From assembly GCA_949357655.1 (NCBI GenBank), contig CASHTG010000015.1, positions 1,302,001 to 1,366,000 on the forward strand: a stretch of DNA of 64,000 nt, read 5' to 3'. The notes beneath the pieces are model-generated. The model was not told the DNA's origin. It saw nothing but the letters and a program-made list of their open reading frames with translations, and did no database searches. The stretch comes from Parascedosporium putredinis (Eukaryota > Ascomycota > Sordariomycetes > Microascales > Microascaceae). Shown in pieces: positions 36,515 through 47,223 of the stretch (position 1 is its first letter; the number at the start of each line of letters is the position of its first letter). Both the position numbers and the translations under genes were made by a program.

Positions 36515-37430
36515 TCAAGTAAACATCTTTATCATGCTAGACATGCCGTTCCCCCAGCCATCCCCACCGCCTCCTCCCCATGAAGAAGTCGTTTCGCTGC
36601 TCCTCTCCCACCTGAGGTCGCCGTCCCGCCCGCGCTTCGCCTCCGCTGCACCGCCAGCACCGCCAGCCATGCCTCCCGCCATTCTCATAGCCTCGCCGAC
36701 AAGACCAGAAGAGTCGCCGGCGGCGGCGCGGGTAGCGGCACCGAGGAGTCGCTCAATACCGGCGGGAAGGCGGAGGCCGAAGCGGGCGAGGAGGGCAGTG
36801 AGAGCGCCGCCGGTGATGAGGGGCACGAGGACGAGGAGAAAGACTTTCATGGGGTGGCGCTTGGCATATTTGACGAGGTCGCGCAGGATATCCTTTAGCT
36901 TTTTCAGGGCGCGGTGCATGAAGCCTTTGCGTGGGGAGCGCTTGTAGTAGGATGAGCGGTCTAGGAGGGATTCCGTGTGAGTCAAGGTCATTTATTCTCC
37001 CTGGTTCATTCGACAAAGGAGGTAGCGCGAAGAGGGGAGGCGGAGGGGAGGGGGTATGGTTTACATGAGGGCAAGGCGAAGGGGGTGGGGTCCAGTGCCA
37101 GTGGGTGAGAAGGAGGAACAGGGCAAGCGACCACTTACTTCCAAGACCGAAAAAGAGGAGCGGCTTCCGGTTGGAAGACCAAAAATGAAGACTTGGAGCT
37201 GCTGTGCTTCTTGTAGTCACCGCCACCGAAAATGGAGCTGCCGCCATGCTTGCCGCTCCCAAAAAGAAGGACGAGGCGCTTCCACGATGGTGATGCTTCG
37301 AGTCTCGTGAACGCGACCTGGAGCGGGAGCGGGACTTGGACTTTGGCTTCTTCTGTACGGTATATTTGGTGCGGCCGCTATGCGATTTTTTCGAGACGAG
37401 GGAAATGCTGTCGTGATCCCAGAACCCCAT
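36515..37430 (-). CDS. Small conserved fungal membrane protein of unknown function
   Basis: I recognise the family from filamentous ascomycetes but know no function. Exon 1 (37430 down to 37139) starts MGFWDHDSISLVS and contains an Arg-Ser dipeptide stretch, then Gly/Ser-rich sequence ending in FGLG. After the intron (36961-37138, GTAAGT donor, CTAG acceptor), exon 2 gives RSSYYKRSPRKGF, KKLKDILRDLVKYAKRHPMK, one hydrophobic segment (VFLLVLVPLITGGALTALLA) and FGLRLPAGIERL. The end is glycine-rich (WGNGMSSMIKMF). Exon 1 needs three single-base restorations: a G in TTGGG near 37258 (giving LGSGKHGGSSIFGGG) and one T in each of two T5 runs near 37182 and 37153 (giving SSFFGLPTGSRSSFFGLG). It is convergent with the gene to its left. 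Confidence 0.7.
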
Positions 37431-40054
37431 CTTGACGGTGGTCGCGCGCTACGAGGCAAGCCTTGCCGCTCTTTCCCCAGATTTTGTTGAGATGTCCCGT
37501 CTGCCCGGTTTCTTCGTTTTCTTCGGGGTCGTGGGTGTGAGTGTGGAAGCCACGACTTATGTCTTCTGGCCTAGAGGGATAAAAAAAAATCTTTGCACAA
37601 GTTGAGGCGGCGAGGATGCGAGGCGATGTCAATTGCCTCTCCTTTCGGTGCGAAATAATCAACGGAGGGTCGTCGCTGAAGAAGGATTGTCAAATAAAAA
37701 GAAGGTGGCTGAAAGTGGAGAGCTATCTTGGGAGCTAAGAGCGTCTGACGGACGGGGGCGGATCTCAAGTTTGCGACTGGGGGTTAGCGCAGAGCGCAAG
37801 CGTGCGCAGCAAACGTGCGGATCACAATACAGCACACAGCACGGGAATCTTGCCCGTTTTACCGGACAACACTGCCTTGGTAAAGAATGCGCGAAAAGAG
37901 GAGAGCAGAGGAGGAGAGAGACAGCAAAAAGCGATACCGAAAAAAAAAGGCTACCAAATTGGAAAGAATGAAAAGAACGCTCCCAAAGAGGCGAGGGGAC
38001 TTGGTCTTCTACGGGAGGGGATTGGTTGAGGGTGGTGGGCGCCGCCGGGGAAAGGGGAGCGAGTCGCACTCGAATTTTGACTTGTTTCACCGCCAAATTC
38101 AAGAGGTTGGAATGGGAAGGCGGGGTGGAGAACTGAGCCAATTCCCGCTTCACTCCTGGCAGCTGTATACAGCTGTGAGCTCAACTGGCACAAGATGTCT
38201 TGGTTGTTCCACAGGAGAATCGTCCTTGCGAGACAATGGAGCAATTGCACTCATCAAAGACACATTGGCCATTGGTCTGCACATTGGTCAATCCATCACT
38301 TCACCCGTGTCAAACTAGAGGCGCAGCCTTGCCTGGGAGAAAGAACAGCATGGCGCCGTGAACGGCCACTTCACCGCTTGAGCCAGCAGGAACTCTACCC
38401 TCTCATCTGGCCCGCGTGCTTGTACGCGATGTCTCGGTAGCCCTCGAAAAGTAGGGCTCCTTTCGATTACAAGTATTCAAATGTTCCTCAATGGAGCGAT
38501 GGGCTATAATTCGAGATGGGCAGGCAGGGCAAAGCCTAATTTGGAAGCGGTCTGCAAACATCTATGCATCATTTTGATGGTGAAGCCTCAGGTCAGCAGG
38601 CAGCACTCGGGTGGTGAGCCTTTTGGAACTACATCAATTGATGTAGTGCGCGAACCGAACATTTTGGGCCAGCGCACCGGGTTCATAAACTTGTCCCAAT
38701 AAAACGTTGAGGATGTTAGCTGGAGGGTCAAACAGCGGCGCAATTGGGCCGTATGGTGCAGGAAGGCGTCCCAAAGCATCGATTGATCCATTGATCCCTG
38801 TGTCGCCAGGCATTCGTTACGTTACCTTTTTTTCTTCTCCTTGCGCTGAGCTCCCCACGGGCCAGTCACAAAATGATCCATCTTGGATTCTCAAGCGTGT
38901 CCGGTCTGATAGCTCCGACCCCGAGCAAGCGATTTTATCGGCACAGACGACTCTAATCACCTGGAGCGGAAAGCAATACACGCTTCCGTAGCCTTCTCCT
39001 AGAACACAAACCCCCTGCATCCACAGGAGGTACTCACCAGGAGTGTCTGGTGTAAGCGCTCTCGCCGTTGTTCTCCCACCTCTGTTGTCTGCCCCGATGT
39101 GCAAGCGCGCTCGTTTGCGACGGCTCAATGACGCCCAACCCATCCACACGCACGCCCCGCCCCCGTTTGATTTTTCATGCCTCGAGTCTCCCCAAGCTCT
39201 CGTTTTCCTACCCAGGTTCTGTGCCATGACATCAACTCGTCTGTTCCGGTGACACGGTTCATGGTCAGAGGCTCATTCCCCAAAGTGGCTGCTCTTTTAT
39301 CTCTTTGCGTGTGGGTTTTTAATGTTAACAGAGAAGAGGCGAACAAGACAAGTACACACATGCAAGCTTCGGGTTATCAAGAGTCGAGGGAGTCGTCTGT
39401 TGGGATGGACATGTCCATGTACTTTTCAACTAGTTTTCGGTAATACGCACGATCCCTATCTCGCTCGGAGTGAGCAGGAATGTGCTTTGGTGCCCAGTGC
39501 CAACCAAGCTATACCAAGTCATCACAGTCCGCCCGGCCAGCCTGCTCGCTCGCCTTGCACTTCTCTCGAGCCGCATCTCAGGTGGCGCCCTATTCTTGTC
39601 CCCCCTAGGGTTTAAGCCTGGCTTCATTTTTTCCCCTTCATCTCGTTTCTCCTTTGATCACCTCCTCCATCCTGTTTTGCGGTGCCGTCCTCTCCGAGGT
39701 TCTCTATAAGCAACTGATATTCCCCTTCAAGTATCCAGTTTCGTCGTTTCTTGACGCCTTTTACACACCTCAACGACTCTTCTTCCAGGTCCCTTGCCAG
39801 CCTTCTTCGGGAACCAAAGGGGGAGGGGTTGGCTTTTGGGCTTTTCAAAAGAAGAAGGCGTATACGGGAGAATCGATCTCCCCCAAAGAAAAAAAACAGC
39901 TCCCAAAGAAGCTAGGTGCGAATAACACAATCGTCGATTACTTGAACCTCATCATATTGGCGACCTAAGGCGGTTTTTTTTGTTTTTTCTTTCTTGTTTT
40001 ACTCCACTCCCCTCTTGCTCTTTCCTCAAGTGGTGAGAAGTAAGAAGCAGCGGG
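37431..40054. other. Spacer before the zinc-cluster gene
   Basis: No recognisable gene. Contains the palindrome ACATCAATTGATGT (38631-38644), a GATTGATCCATTGATCC word (38779-38795) and C/T-rich sequence at 39560-39800 that may belong to the transcription factor leader. Confidence 0.5.
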
Positions 40055-42989
40055 ATGAACCCGAACCGGGAAAATCAGCCAGGGATGGTTCCGGACCCGA
40101 TATATCAACCCGGGATGGATGCGAATCGGGAGTATCGACTAGGGATGGGTTCGGACCAGACATATCAACTAGAGATGGGCCCGGGTCAGGAATACCAATC
40201 CAGGGCGGCGGTGACCGATTGGGGCGATATGGCTGCTCTAGGCCCAAGTCCCTTACCAGGTTCTCCTTTTATGGCAATACGGTAGAGTAAGTCGTCGCCG
40301 ATTCCCATGATAGTCCCTAGATGCGCCCCAGGAGTCCCTCCAGGGAGAGAAGGTGGTGAGATATGACCTCCCATGAGCTCGCTAAGCTGATTGAATATTT
40401 GCACGGAATAGACGTTTCCACAAAGACCTTGGGGGTATCGAGCCCTTTGAGGAGCAGCTTTCTGCCGGCGCCGTGCCACTAGGACTCCGTCGTACACTCG
40501 ATCCAGTGACTCTCAACGATGTCATCGCCCTTGGTCCGGTCCTCTCGGGTTTTACTGGGGATCATGACAACCCCAACTCTTACGCGGCGTTGGACACCTA
40601 CCCGTACAACCCCAACAACCCCTTGTATGCCACCACATCTATGATCCCCGACATTCCCCGGACCGTCTTCACTGAAGCAACAAGTATATCCGGGCGGACA
40701 CACCAGTCGCCTTATGCTACATCCGACTGTGCTCGCTCGAGAACGGGCGAGCCCTTTCTAAGCTTGAATCCTTCCTATTCCCACTCCGATGCCTTCGGCC
40801 CCGTCTCCGACATTGGCTACCAGCCCCTCTTGTCCCCGCAGGACAGTCCCAAACATCGTTTCCCGAGTCGCCTGCCCCTCTAAGCCCGGCCGGCTCCGCA
40901 CGCTTCTCGTTCCCTTTTGGGCCTTCAACAGCCACCACTTCTGATGTGCGGGGCTACCACGGCCCGAACCTTTTGATTGGGCCCTCTCACCTGAATGAGG
41001 GGGGCCTTCTCATATGACAGCGCATCAATCAACGGGGTGGCCAGCACAGACGAGTACCGGGATCCCCTAAGCCTACAGTCAGCGAGTACAGCAACTGCCC
41101 ACATGGGGTCATGGACTACTCCGGCCATCATTGTCTCATCCTCTGGCCAGATTGGCCAGATTGGCCGGGACGGGACCTCGGCGGGGAGGCCCAATGCTAG
41201 TCGCTCCCCGGCCCACAGCTTCTTAGCTCAGCCCAGTCAAGACCTCCCGCCCCTGTTCCATCTCCAAGGGGCAACCAACACCTTCCGGTAATAGGATCGG
41301 TCATGCAGCAGGGGGCTCCGAGCAGTGGACCGTACAAGCTGCCGGTCCGACCGGGGACAAGTGAGGCCCCGGTAAGCTTTCAGCGGAGACGCCGGGGTCC
41401 ACGGGGCCAACCCCCACACAAAAACGAAAAAGTACACAAAAGAGCCTCGGTTTTCAAGGCCAAGCCACGAGGAAAGAGAACCCAGAGGTTATCGGATGAG
41501 GCGCGTGCCAATGTCAACCGTAACAGAGAAAACAGGAATACCTGCATGCATTGCAAAATTAACAAGACCAAGGTAAGAAGTTCTAAAGTCCCCTCCCGTA
41601 CCCTCCCCTCCTGCCTTCCTCGCCGATGATACAGATTTTAATCAATTTTGCGTTTGCTTGACCTAGTGCCTACGACCCTCACCGGAAGAGCCTTGCGAAG
41701 GCTGTAAGAAGGTTGCGGCAGGGAACAAGTGGAGCACATTCTGCCACCCGTTCGATTTCTCTGATCTCATCAAGCATGGCTCAATATGCCGTAAGTTGTT
41801 CGCCGTGAACCCTACCCCACGCTTGAAAAGTTTTTTCATTCATCTTTTCCTACAATCCTTGCTTCGTTCGCTTCTTCTCTCCTCTGAATTTGCGCCCTCG
41901 TGCTTGAGAGCGTCTGGTGGTGAGTAAACTAACACGTGAAGCGCAGCGACCTACGCTCTTCAAGATCTCAACGGCGGAGAGATAAGTCTGCCCGCTGTGG
42001 TCGATATACCCGGTCTGTGCAGTATCCTCCGCTATTGCCAGAATGTTTCTATCCGTTTCGGGGACACATCCGCAGACGTATTTAGGATCGACATAGACAA
42101 ATCACTCCAATACCTAGAGGGCCTTGCCGATCGCGCCAGCAAATACCTTGTCAGCGAGGCCAGCTCGTTAACGAGGTTTAACCTACAGTCGTTCCTTGAT
42201 TCAGAGAAAGTTGAGGAGACGGGCGGAGGGGTGAAATGGCAGGATTGCATCCATTCCCCAAACGGAGGCGAGAATGACCTGGTATGTATTCTACTGCTGC
42301 TCCTTACACCTCGATGGCTCCATTGATGTGTTCATTCAATGTTGGGAGGAACCCGCCCGCTGACAAGAAGCAACCTGCTCCGAACGTTTTTAGCCGTGCG
42401 ACTTGGTGAAATGGATGAGCGAGCTACGCGTCAACTCATTCGATTTCTGTCACCCCGCAATGTCAAGCCAGTGATTGCCGCCAAGCGCTGGCCGCGCTCT
42501 ACCGCATTCTCAAGCGGCGCGTCGAGCTCCATGGGTTCGACGCGCTGCAGAAAGCTTTTCAGAGCATTTCCAACGAAGGGTGCCCCATCAAGGCGCAGCG
42601 CCTTCCCGGCCAGATAACCAACCTCTTACTCGCGCTTCGTCGGCAATACTGGAGCCTCGAGCGCTACCAGAGCCGCAACGACTTGGAGCCGGTTCGCCTC
42701 TGCCTCCGTCGCCTCAGGGGCATGTGCGAGGCTGTGTATTTCCACTATTTTTGTATCTGGAAAAAGCACCCCTCGAGCTTGATAGGCCCAGCGAGGGCCT
42801 CAACAGGATTACCAAGAAGTACAAAAGGCCTCGGTGTCGACAGAAGTCTCGGACGGGAACGGACTACCTCTTCAAGTGAGCCAGCAAGGGTTTGAAGCCT
42901 GGCTCGCAGCCAACCCGCATGGGCTTGGTGTCGATAGGCGTAGACCCGAAGTTGATGATCCTTGGAATATTCCCTGGGAACATCTTTAG
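40055..42989 (+). CDS. Zn2Cys6-type fungal transcription factor with an internal zinc cluster, frame broken
   Basis: A putative nuclear DNA-binding regulator. The start MNPNRENQPGM leads into a 10-residue tandem repeat, then Ser/Pro-rich sequence. A basic stretch precedes the cysteine cluster CMHCKINKTK-C(x8)C-x2-C(x12)C. The C-terminal region (CRQALAALYRILKRRVELHG, RLPGQITNLLLALRRQYWSL) is helical. The end is NPHGLGVDRRRPEVDDPW..WEHL, stop TAG 42987-42989. Introns: 40282-40411 (weak donor GTAGAG), 41573-41666 (phase 0, inside the cluster), 41791-41946 (phase 1) and one from the GTATGT donor at 42281 to 42393. About six breaks: TTT near 40862, G6 near 40996, CGG near 41288, about 42471, AAAAA near 42763 and CC near 42836. 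Four fit one missing base and two fit one extra or two missing. The target genes are unknown. Confidence 0.75.
40076..40195 (+). repeat. Four 30-bp coding tandem repeats
   Basis: Four consecutive 30-bp units encode QPGMVPDPIY, QPGMDANREY, RLGMGSDQTY and QLEMGPGQEY, a 10-residue repeat with conserved Met at position 4 and Tyr at position 10. DNA similarity (core GGGATGG) is higher than the protein needs, pointing to expansion of a minisatellite inside the first exon. Confidence 0.85.
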
Positions 42990-45536
42990 ATACACCGAGA
43001 GCCCACGAGGCCGGAGGGCTCTTCGTTTGTTTCCTGCATTTCTTGCTTATGTCTCCTATTCTACCATGTCTGTCTCTCTTCTCTCTTTTTCCTTTTTCTC
43101 TCTTTTCTCCTTATCTCTTTTCTCTCTCTCTTTCTCTTGCATACCTAGTTCTCCTTCTCCTTCTTCTCCTTCTTCTTCTTTCGTTTATATCTATATAACA
43201 ACCGGGGTTTGGGGAGGGGTTTTATGTTTCCTTCCACGTCTTTTTCGCCATTTAGCTCTCTTGCTTTATTTTCCCTTCCTTGTTTCTTTTTGCCCTTTAC
43301 CACACTCCCCTCCTCCTTTCTCACCCACTTTTTTCTTTTCTTTCTTTTCTTTCTTTTCTTTTCATAACACGGAACGAATTTTCTATCATGATTTCACGGT
43401 TTACGGGACTGCAACCTCTTATAGCTCAAGATGTGGGAATTAGGCGCTTCCATTGTCTTAGGCGATATATGATATCCAAGACCTGTGGGCATCTTCAACG
43501 AATTGCCAGGAGCGTATAAGGACCACATACTTTGAGGTTAGGAATAGACGAAATGGACGCAAGCGCAAGCTGGAAAGGGCATCGAGAGGCAGGCGTCTTA
43601 CAAATTTGAGAACGGCGTAAATATCATGGCACCAATGTGCCCGCCGTTGGTCTATCGACCCATGGCTATGGCGTATAAGGATAGCGATCGGCTATGCTCG
43701 GCAGGATAGTTAATAGTACTTGACTTTTTCTTCCTTCCACAAGAAATCCACCACGTAGGCATTCCTGGCCGCTTATGGTTGCCGACAAGGCTGCTGCTTG
43801 CTTGTAGCGCGAAGCAAGCGCGACGTTTGCATCAACCCATACCTCGGTACATCCATGGATCCATTGTAAGCGTAGTTCCGTATATCGAGGCGCTGGTTCA
43901 CGGTTCAAGGTTCACAGTTCATGGACATCCGTTGGATCCATTCCAGATCAATTGGTAGGAGACTTGCGCTTTCAAGTGCATCGATTCTTTCGGCTTCCCG
44001 TATCATGGATGCTTTCTTTTCTCTGCACTCTATGCCTCACACCCTATGCCTATAGTGTCGCACTTGGCAGGGCCAATTCTAGAAGAAATTCGGGACCAGG
44101 CCACGGATGCCATTTTACCCAGCATTTCCCGGGCCGCTTTATCAGCCACATGAGCTACTCTTCGTAGAACAATAATTTCGCAGCCCAAGTTAAGCCGTTT
44201 CTGATTCGCGCTGGAATAGGAAAGACAGAAGTCATCTATTCGGACACGGGTTCTTGTTGGCGGGGACAGAATGATGCTGCCGCTCCATCGAGGGAAAAAA
44301 AAAAAAAAAGAAAGAAACAAAAAAGAAAAAAAGAGAACATTAGGAAAAGAACAACATTGGAAAAGGAACAAGAAAACGGAAAGAACAGCATAGCAGGGCA
44401 ACAGGGGGCAGAAGACGTGATGGGCCATGGCCAAATGGTATTAGTATTAGTCCGGGATGATACTCTTCATCTAAACTTCCCCACCTCTTCCAAGCTTCCG
44501 CATGCCACCTCATGTCCAGCAATCCCGCTAATTAATATCTCCAATACAATAGCGTCGGTACCGTCGCATGTGGAGATGCGTGTGCGGGGAGATACAAGGA
44601 GGACGGAGGAAGAAAGGCCAACGTCAACTGGTGGGAATGAAGTACTTTGCTCATCAACATCAACCACCTCGAAGAATGCGTCAGAACTAGAAGAGTGAGT
44701 CTGTAGGGGGAGTGGATAGACCACGTCTCTCATCTATATCTCTGACTTTTGTTAGGCATCCAAACAGTTGCAATGGGGGAACGTAAAGACCGGATTCGTT
44801 GGAAGAAAAACAAAAAAAGATCATAAGAGTTTTACCAAACAGTCTGGCAGACTGGGGATTTTGGTCTTGCGCCGGCGCGCATCATCAATCCCATTAATTG
44901 GGATTGGGATGTACATTACTTGCGGATGTATCGTCCGGCTCGCATCGCCGCCGGTTCGTCCATCCCGAATCCCGCCTTCTTCTTCAGGTCTCCCCACCTT
45001 TTTTCCTCCACGGTCTCAATTCCCTTAATCAATTGAAACAAGCAAGAAATGGGGAAGGGAAGGGGTAAAAAAAAACAATCACTATACTCTCTCCGTCTTC
45101 CCCGCGCCTTGCCCTCGACCACCGTGACTCGCAAGGGGTAGGGAGGGGCACGAGGCTTGGCTGGTTGAGTCGGCCCTCTAGTAAATTGAGCAGGGTGGAT
45201 AGATGGGCCATGAGCACCCGTCCATTCGAACCCGCACTACCATCTATATTGCAGCCCGCGGGCCTTGAAGGAAGGGGGGAGGGAGGCAGAAGGGACAGTT
45301 CAAAATCTCGAGCGCCCCCCTTTGGCCTGCTCTCATAAGTCGCTGCCCCCTCCCTCCGTCTTGTATCGTGCCTGCGTTTCCCTTCCCCCGAGTTCTGATA
45401 TCGTCAAGGAAGTCCATTCTTGAGGTAGCTACTCGCCCGCAGATCCTTCCCATCTCTCTCCTAGCCATACCCCCCTCTCTCCCCTTCCTCTTCTCCACCG
45501 TCTGCCGTACCTTTGCGCGCGCGCTCCCTCTTCAAG
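42990..45536. other. Spacer between the zinc-cluster gene and GH131
   Basis: Starts with a long pyrimidine tract (about 43070-43370, mostly CTT/TCT) just after the transcription factor stop. A poly-purine stretch lies at 44289-44340, and the sequence before 45537 is C/T-rich and should be the GH131 promoter. No gene recognised. Confidence 0.5.
43329..43363. repeat. TTTTC/TTTC microsatellite
   Basis: Repeated T3-6C units at the end of a 300-bp pyrimidine-rich tract. Confidence 0.85.
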
Positions 45537-46531
45537 ATGATCCGATCTCTCTTCCTCCTCGCCCTCACGCAGTTGGCTTCCGCTCTGCCCGCCGCAGAGC
45601 CCAGCTGCCCCGTCGTCTTCGATGGCCGCGTCCCCGCCGACGCCGAGGTCGCCGACTTCGATGCCAACAACGGCGGAGGCTGGATGCCCTTCAACCCCGG
45701 CTACGTCAAGGGCGAGACCCTCGAGTGGAGCGATATCATCAAGCTCCCCGAGGTCGCCGACCCTCCCGGTTCGACGTTGAGTCCGGCACCATCCCCTCGA
45801 GGTCACTCTGTCCGACAAGTCCATCTTCATGACCCAGAACGGCTTCCGCCGCGCCGGTCTCCAGTTCCTCAAGGACAGCAACGAGGGCAGCCCCGCCACC
45901 ACCGGCAAGAAGACCATCCACTTCAGCCTGAGGACCGACCCTGCCAGGACCCTCAACCTTACCCACGAGTACATCCTCGTGTGGCACGAGACTGCTGCCT
46001 ACGACGCCAACCAGTTCAACTTCCAGACCGGCTCCATTCTCGGCCAGTCTAGCCTCCCCGGTGACACCTACAAGCTCCTTGACAGGTCCAACAAGCAGCT
46101 CTGGTCTACCCCATCAAGGAGGACACATGGCAGAACTTTGCCATCACCATTGACTACACCGGAAAGTGAGTTCTTTCTCGCCCAACTCCCTTCCTTACAT
46201 GTGTATCCTCAAGAGTCCTTTTCATCCCACGTAGATTCTGCGAATGGGGCAGAGAAGGGGATAAAATGAACGAATAGACGCTAACAAGACTGGGGACAAC
46301 AGCACTCTTCAAATGTGGTACTCTGAAGGCGATGCCGAGCTTGCCAAGGCCACTGAGCCCCTCAACAACAACAACGCCGGCGAGGGTCAGTACCAGGTTG
46401 GCATGCTCAAGAAGCCTACTGGAACCTCGGACGTCGTCAATGCCGGATACCAGGAGAGCGGCCTCGACGAGGGCCTCATCTATGGCGGCATCTTCATCGA
46501 GGACAGCGCGTCCGACTGCGTCTCGAAATAA
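45537..46531 (+). CDS. Secreted GH131 glucanase
   Basis: GH131 enzymes are fungal secreted beta-glucanases that cut beta-1,3/1,6 or beta-1,4 glucans, used on plant cell walls or for wall remodelling. The protein starts with a signal peptide (MIRSLFLLALTQLASALPAA) and continues CPVVFDGRVPADAEVADFD, NPGYVKGETLEWSDIIKLP, DKSIFMTQNGFRRAGLQFL, THEYILVWHETAAYDANQFN and FQTGSILGQ. The last exon gives LQMWYSEGDAELAKATEPL and GLIYGGIFIEDSASDCVSK. The intron is 46166-46302 (phase 2, branch GCTAAC). Three breaks, all in C runs, each fit one missing C: about 45766, about 45794 (giving VESGTIPLEVTL) and about 46111 (giving WSTPIKEDTWQNF). No cellulose-binding domain is seen. It is convergent with the transporter to its right. 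Confidence 0.85.
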
Positions 46532-47047
46532 ACCAAAGACGCAGCAAGTCCTCGCGTCATCCAAAATGTAGAGAGAAAGAGAGAACAGAGAAGAGGAGAG
46601 AGAGGAAAGAAAGAATTAGAAGGATGAGAGGAAGTGGTGGATTTGTACATGGAATTGAAAGGAGAAACGTACTTTAGTGTATAAAGATCCCTTATATAGC
46701 GTACGGCACCCTGTAGATATCAACAATATGCTAGCTTCATCTCTCGAGGCATCCCCGTAATTCTCTCGCGAGTACGTTCACGCGTGTCCGTGGCGGAAGT
46801 GTCTCCTACCCCATGCGACACGGCCTTGATGGAGCAAAGTAGAAAAGGGTTATGTGGCCCTTGGTTGTTAGCTATGATTTTCCGTTTGATGTATTATGTA
46901 GATACATAGATATGATGCGGGGTATGAACACAAGTGGATGCGCGCCCTTGGGTATATATAAGTACAATGTAATTGATGTATGTTCGTGGCCCCGCGTTAT
47001 CCTACCGCCCGTCGCTCCTTCCGTAGAATCACCGTAGATATATGCTT

Positions 47048-47078
<31 letters not shown>

Positions 47079-47223
47079 TGAGTGAGTGAGAGAGCAGAAA
47101 GATGATGCAAGTATGCCGGAGAGATTTCCTGCTTCGCTTCTTGCTGTTGCTGCATTGGAAAATAATCTTCAAAAATGTATTCTTCCTCTTCCCCCTCGGC
47201 CGTATTGGTTTCGTTTGACTGGG
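46532..47223. other. Spacer between convergent GH131 and transporter genes
   Basis: The 3' ends of both genes. Purine-rich 46560-46640 and an AT-rich part around 46680-47000. Contains the GA microsatellite listed separately. No gene seen. Confidence 0.55.
47054..47095. repeat. GA/GTGA microsatellite
   Basis: About twelve GA units followed by GTGA units and GAGAG in the 3' spacer. Confidence 0.9.

Noticed and set aside
37659..38153. 164-codon minus-strand frame
   Set aside because: Sequence upstream of the small membrane protein with Leu/Ser/Cys-rich low-complexity composition. No family.
43070..43370. Pyrimidine tract as a retroelement or satellite
   Set aside because: No terminal repeats, coding remnants or regular unit. 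It fits an ordinary simple-sequence tract next to a gene end.
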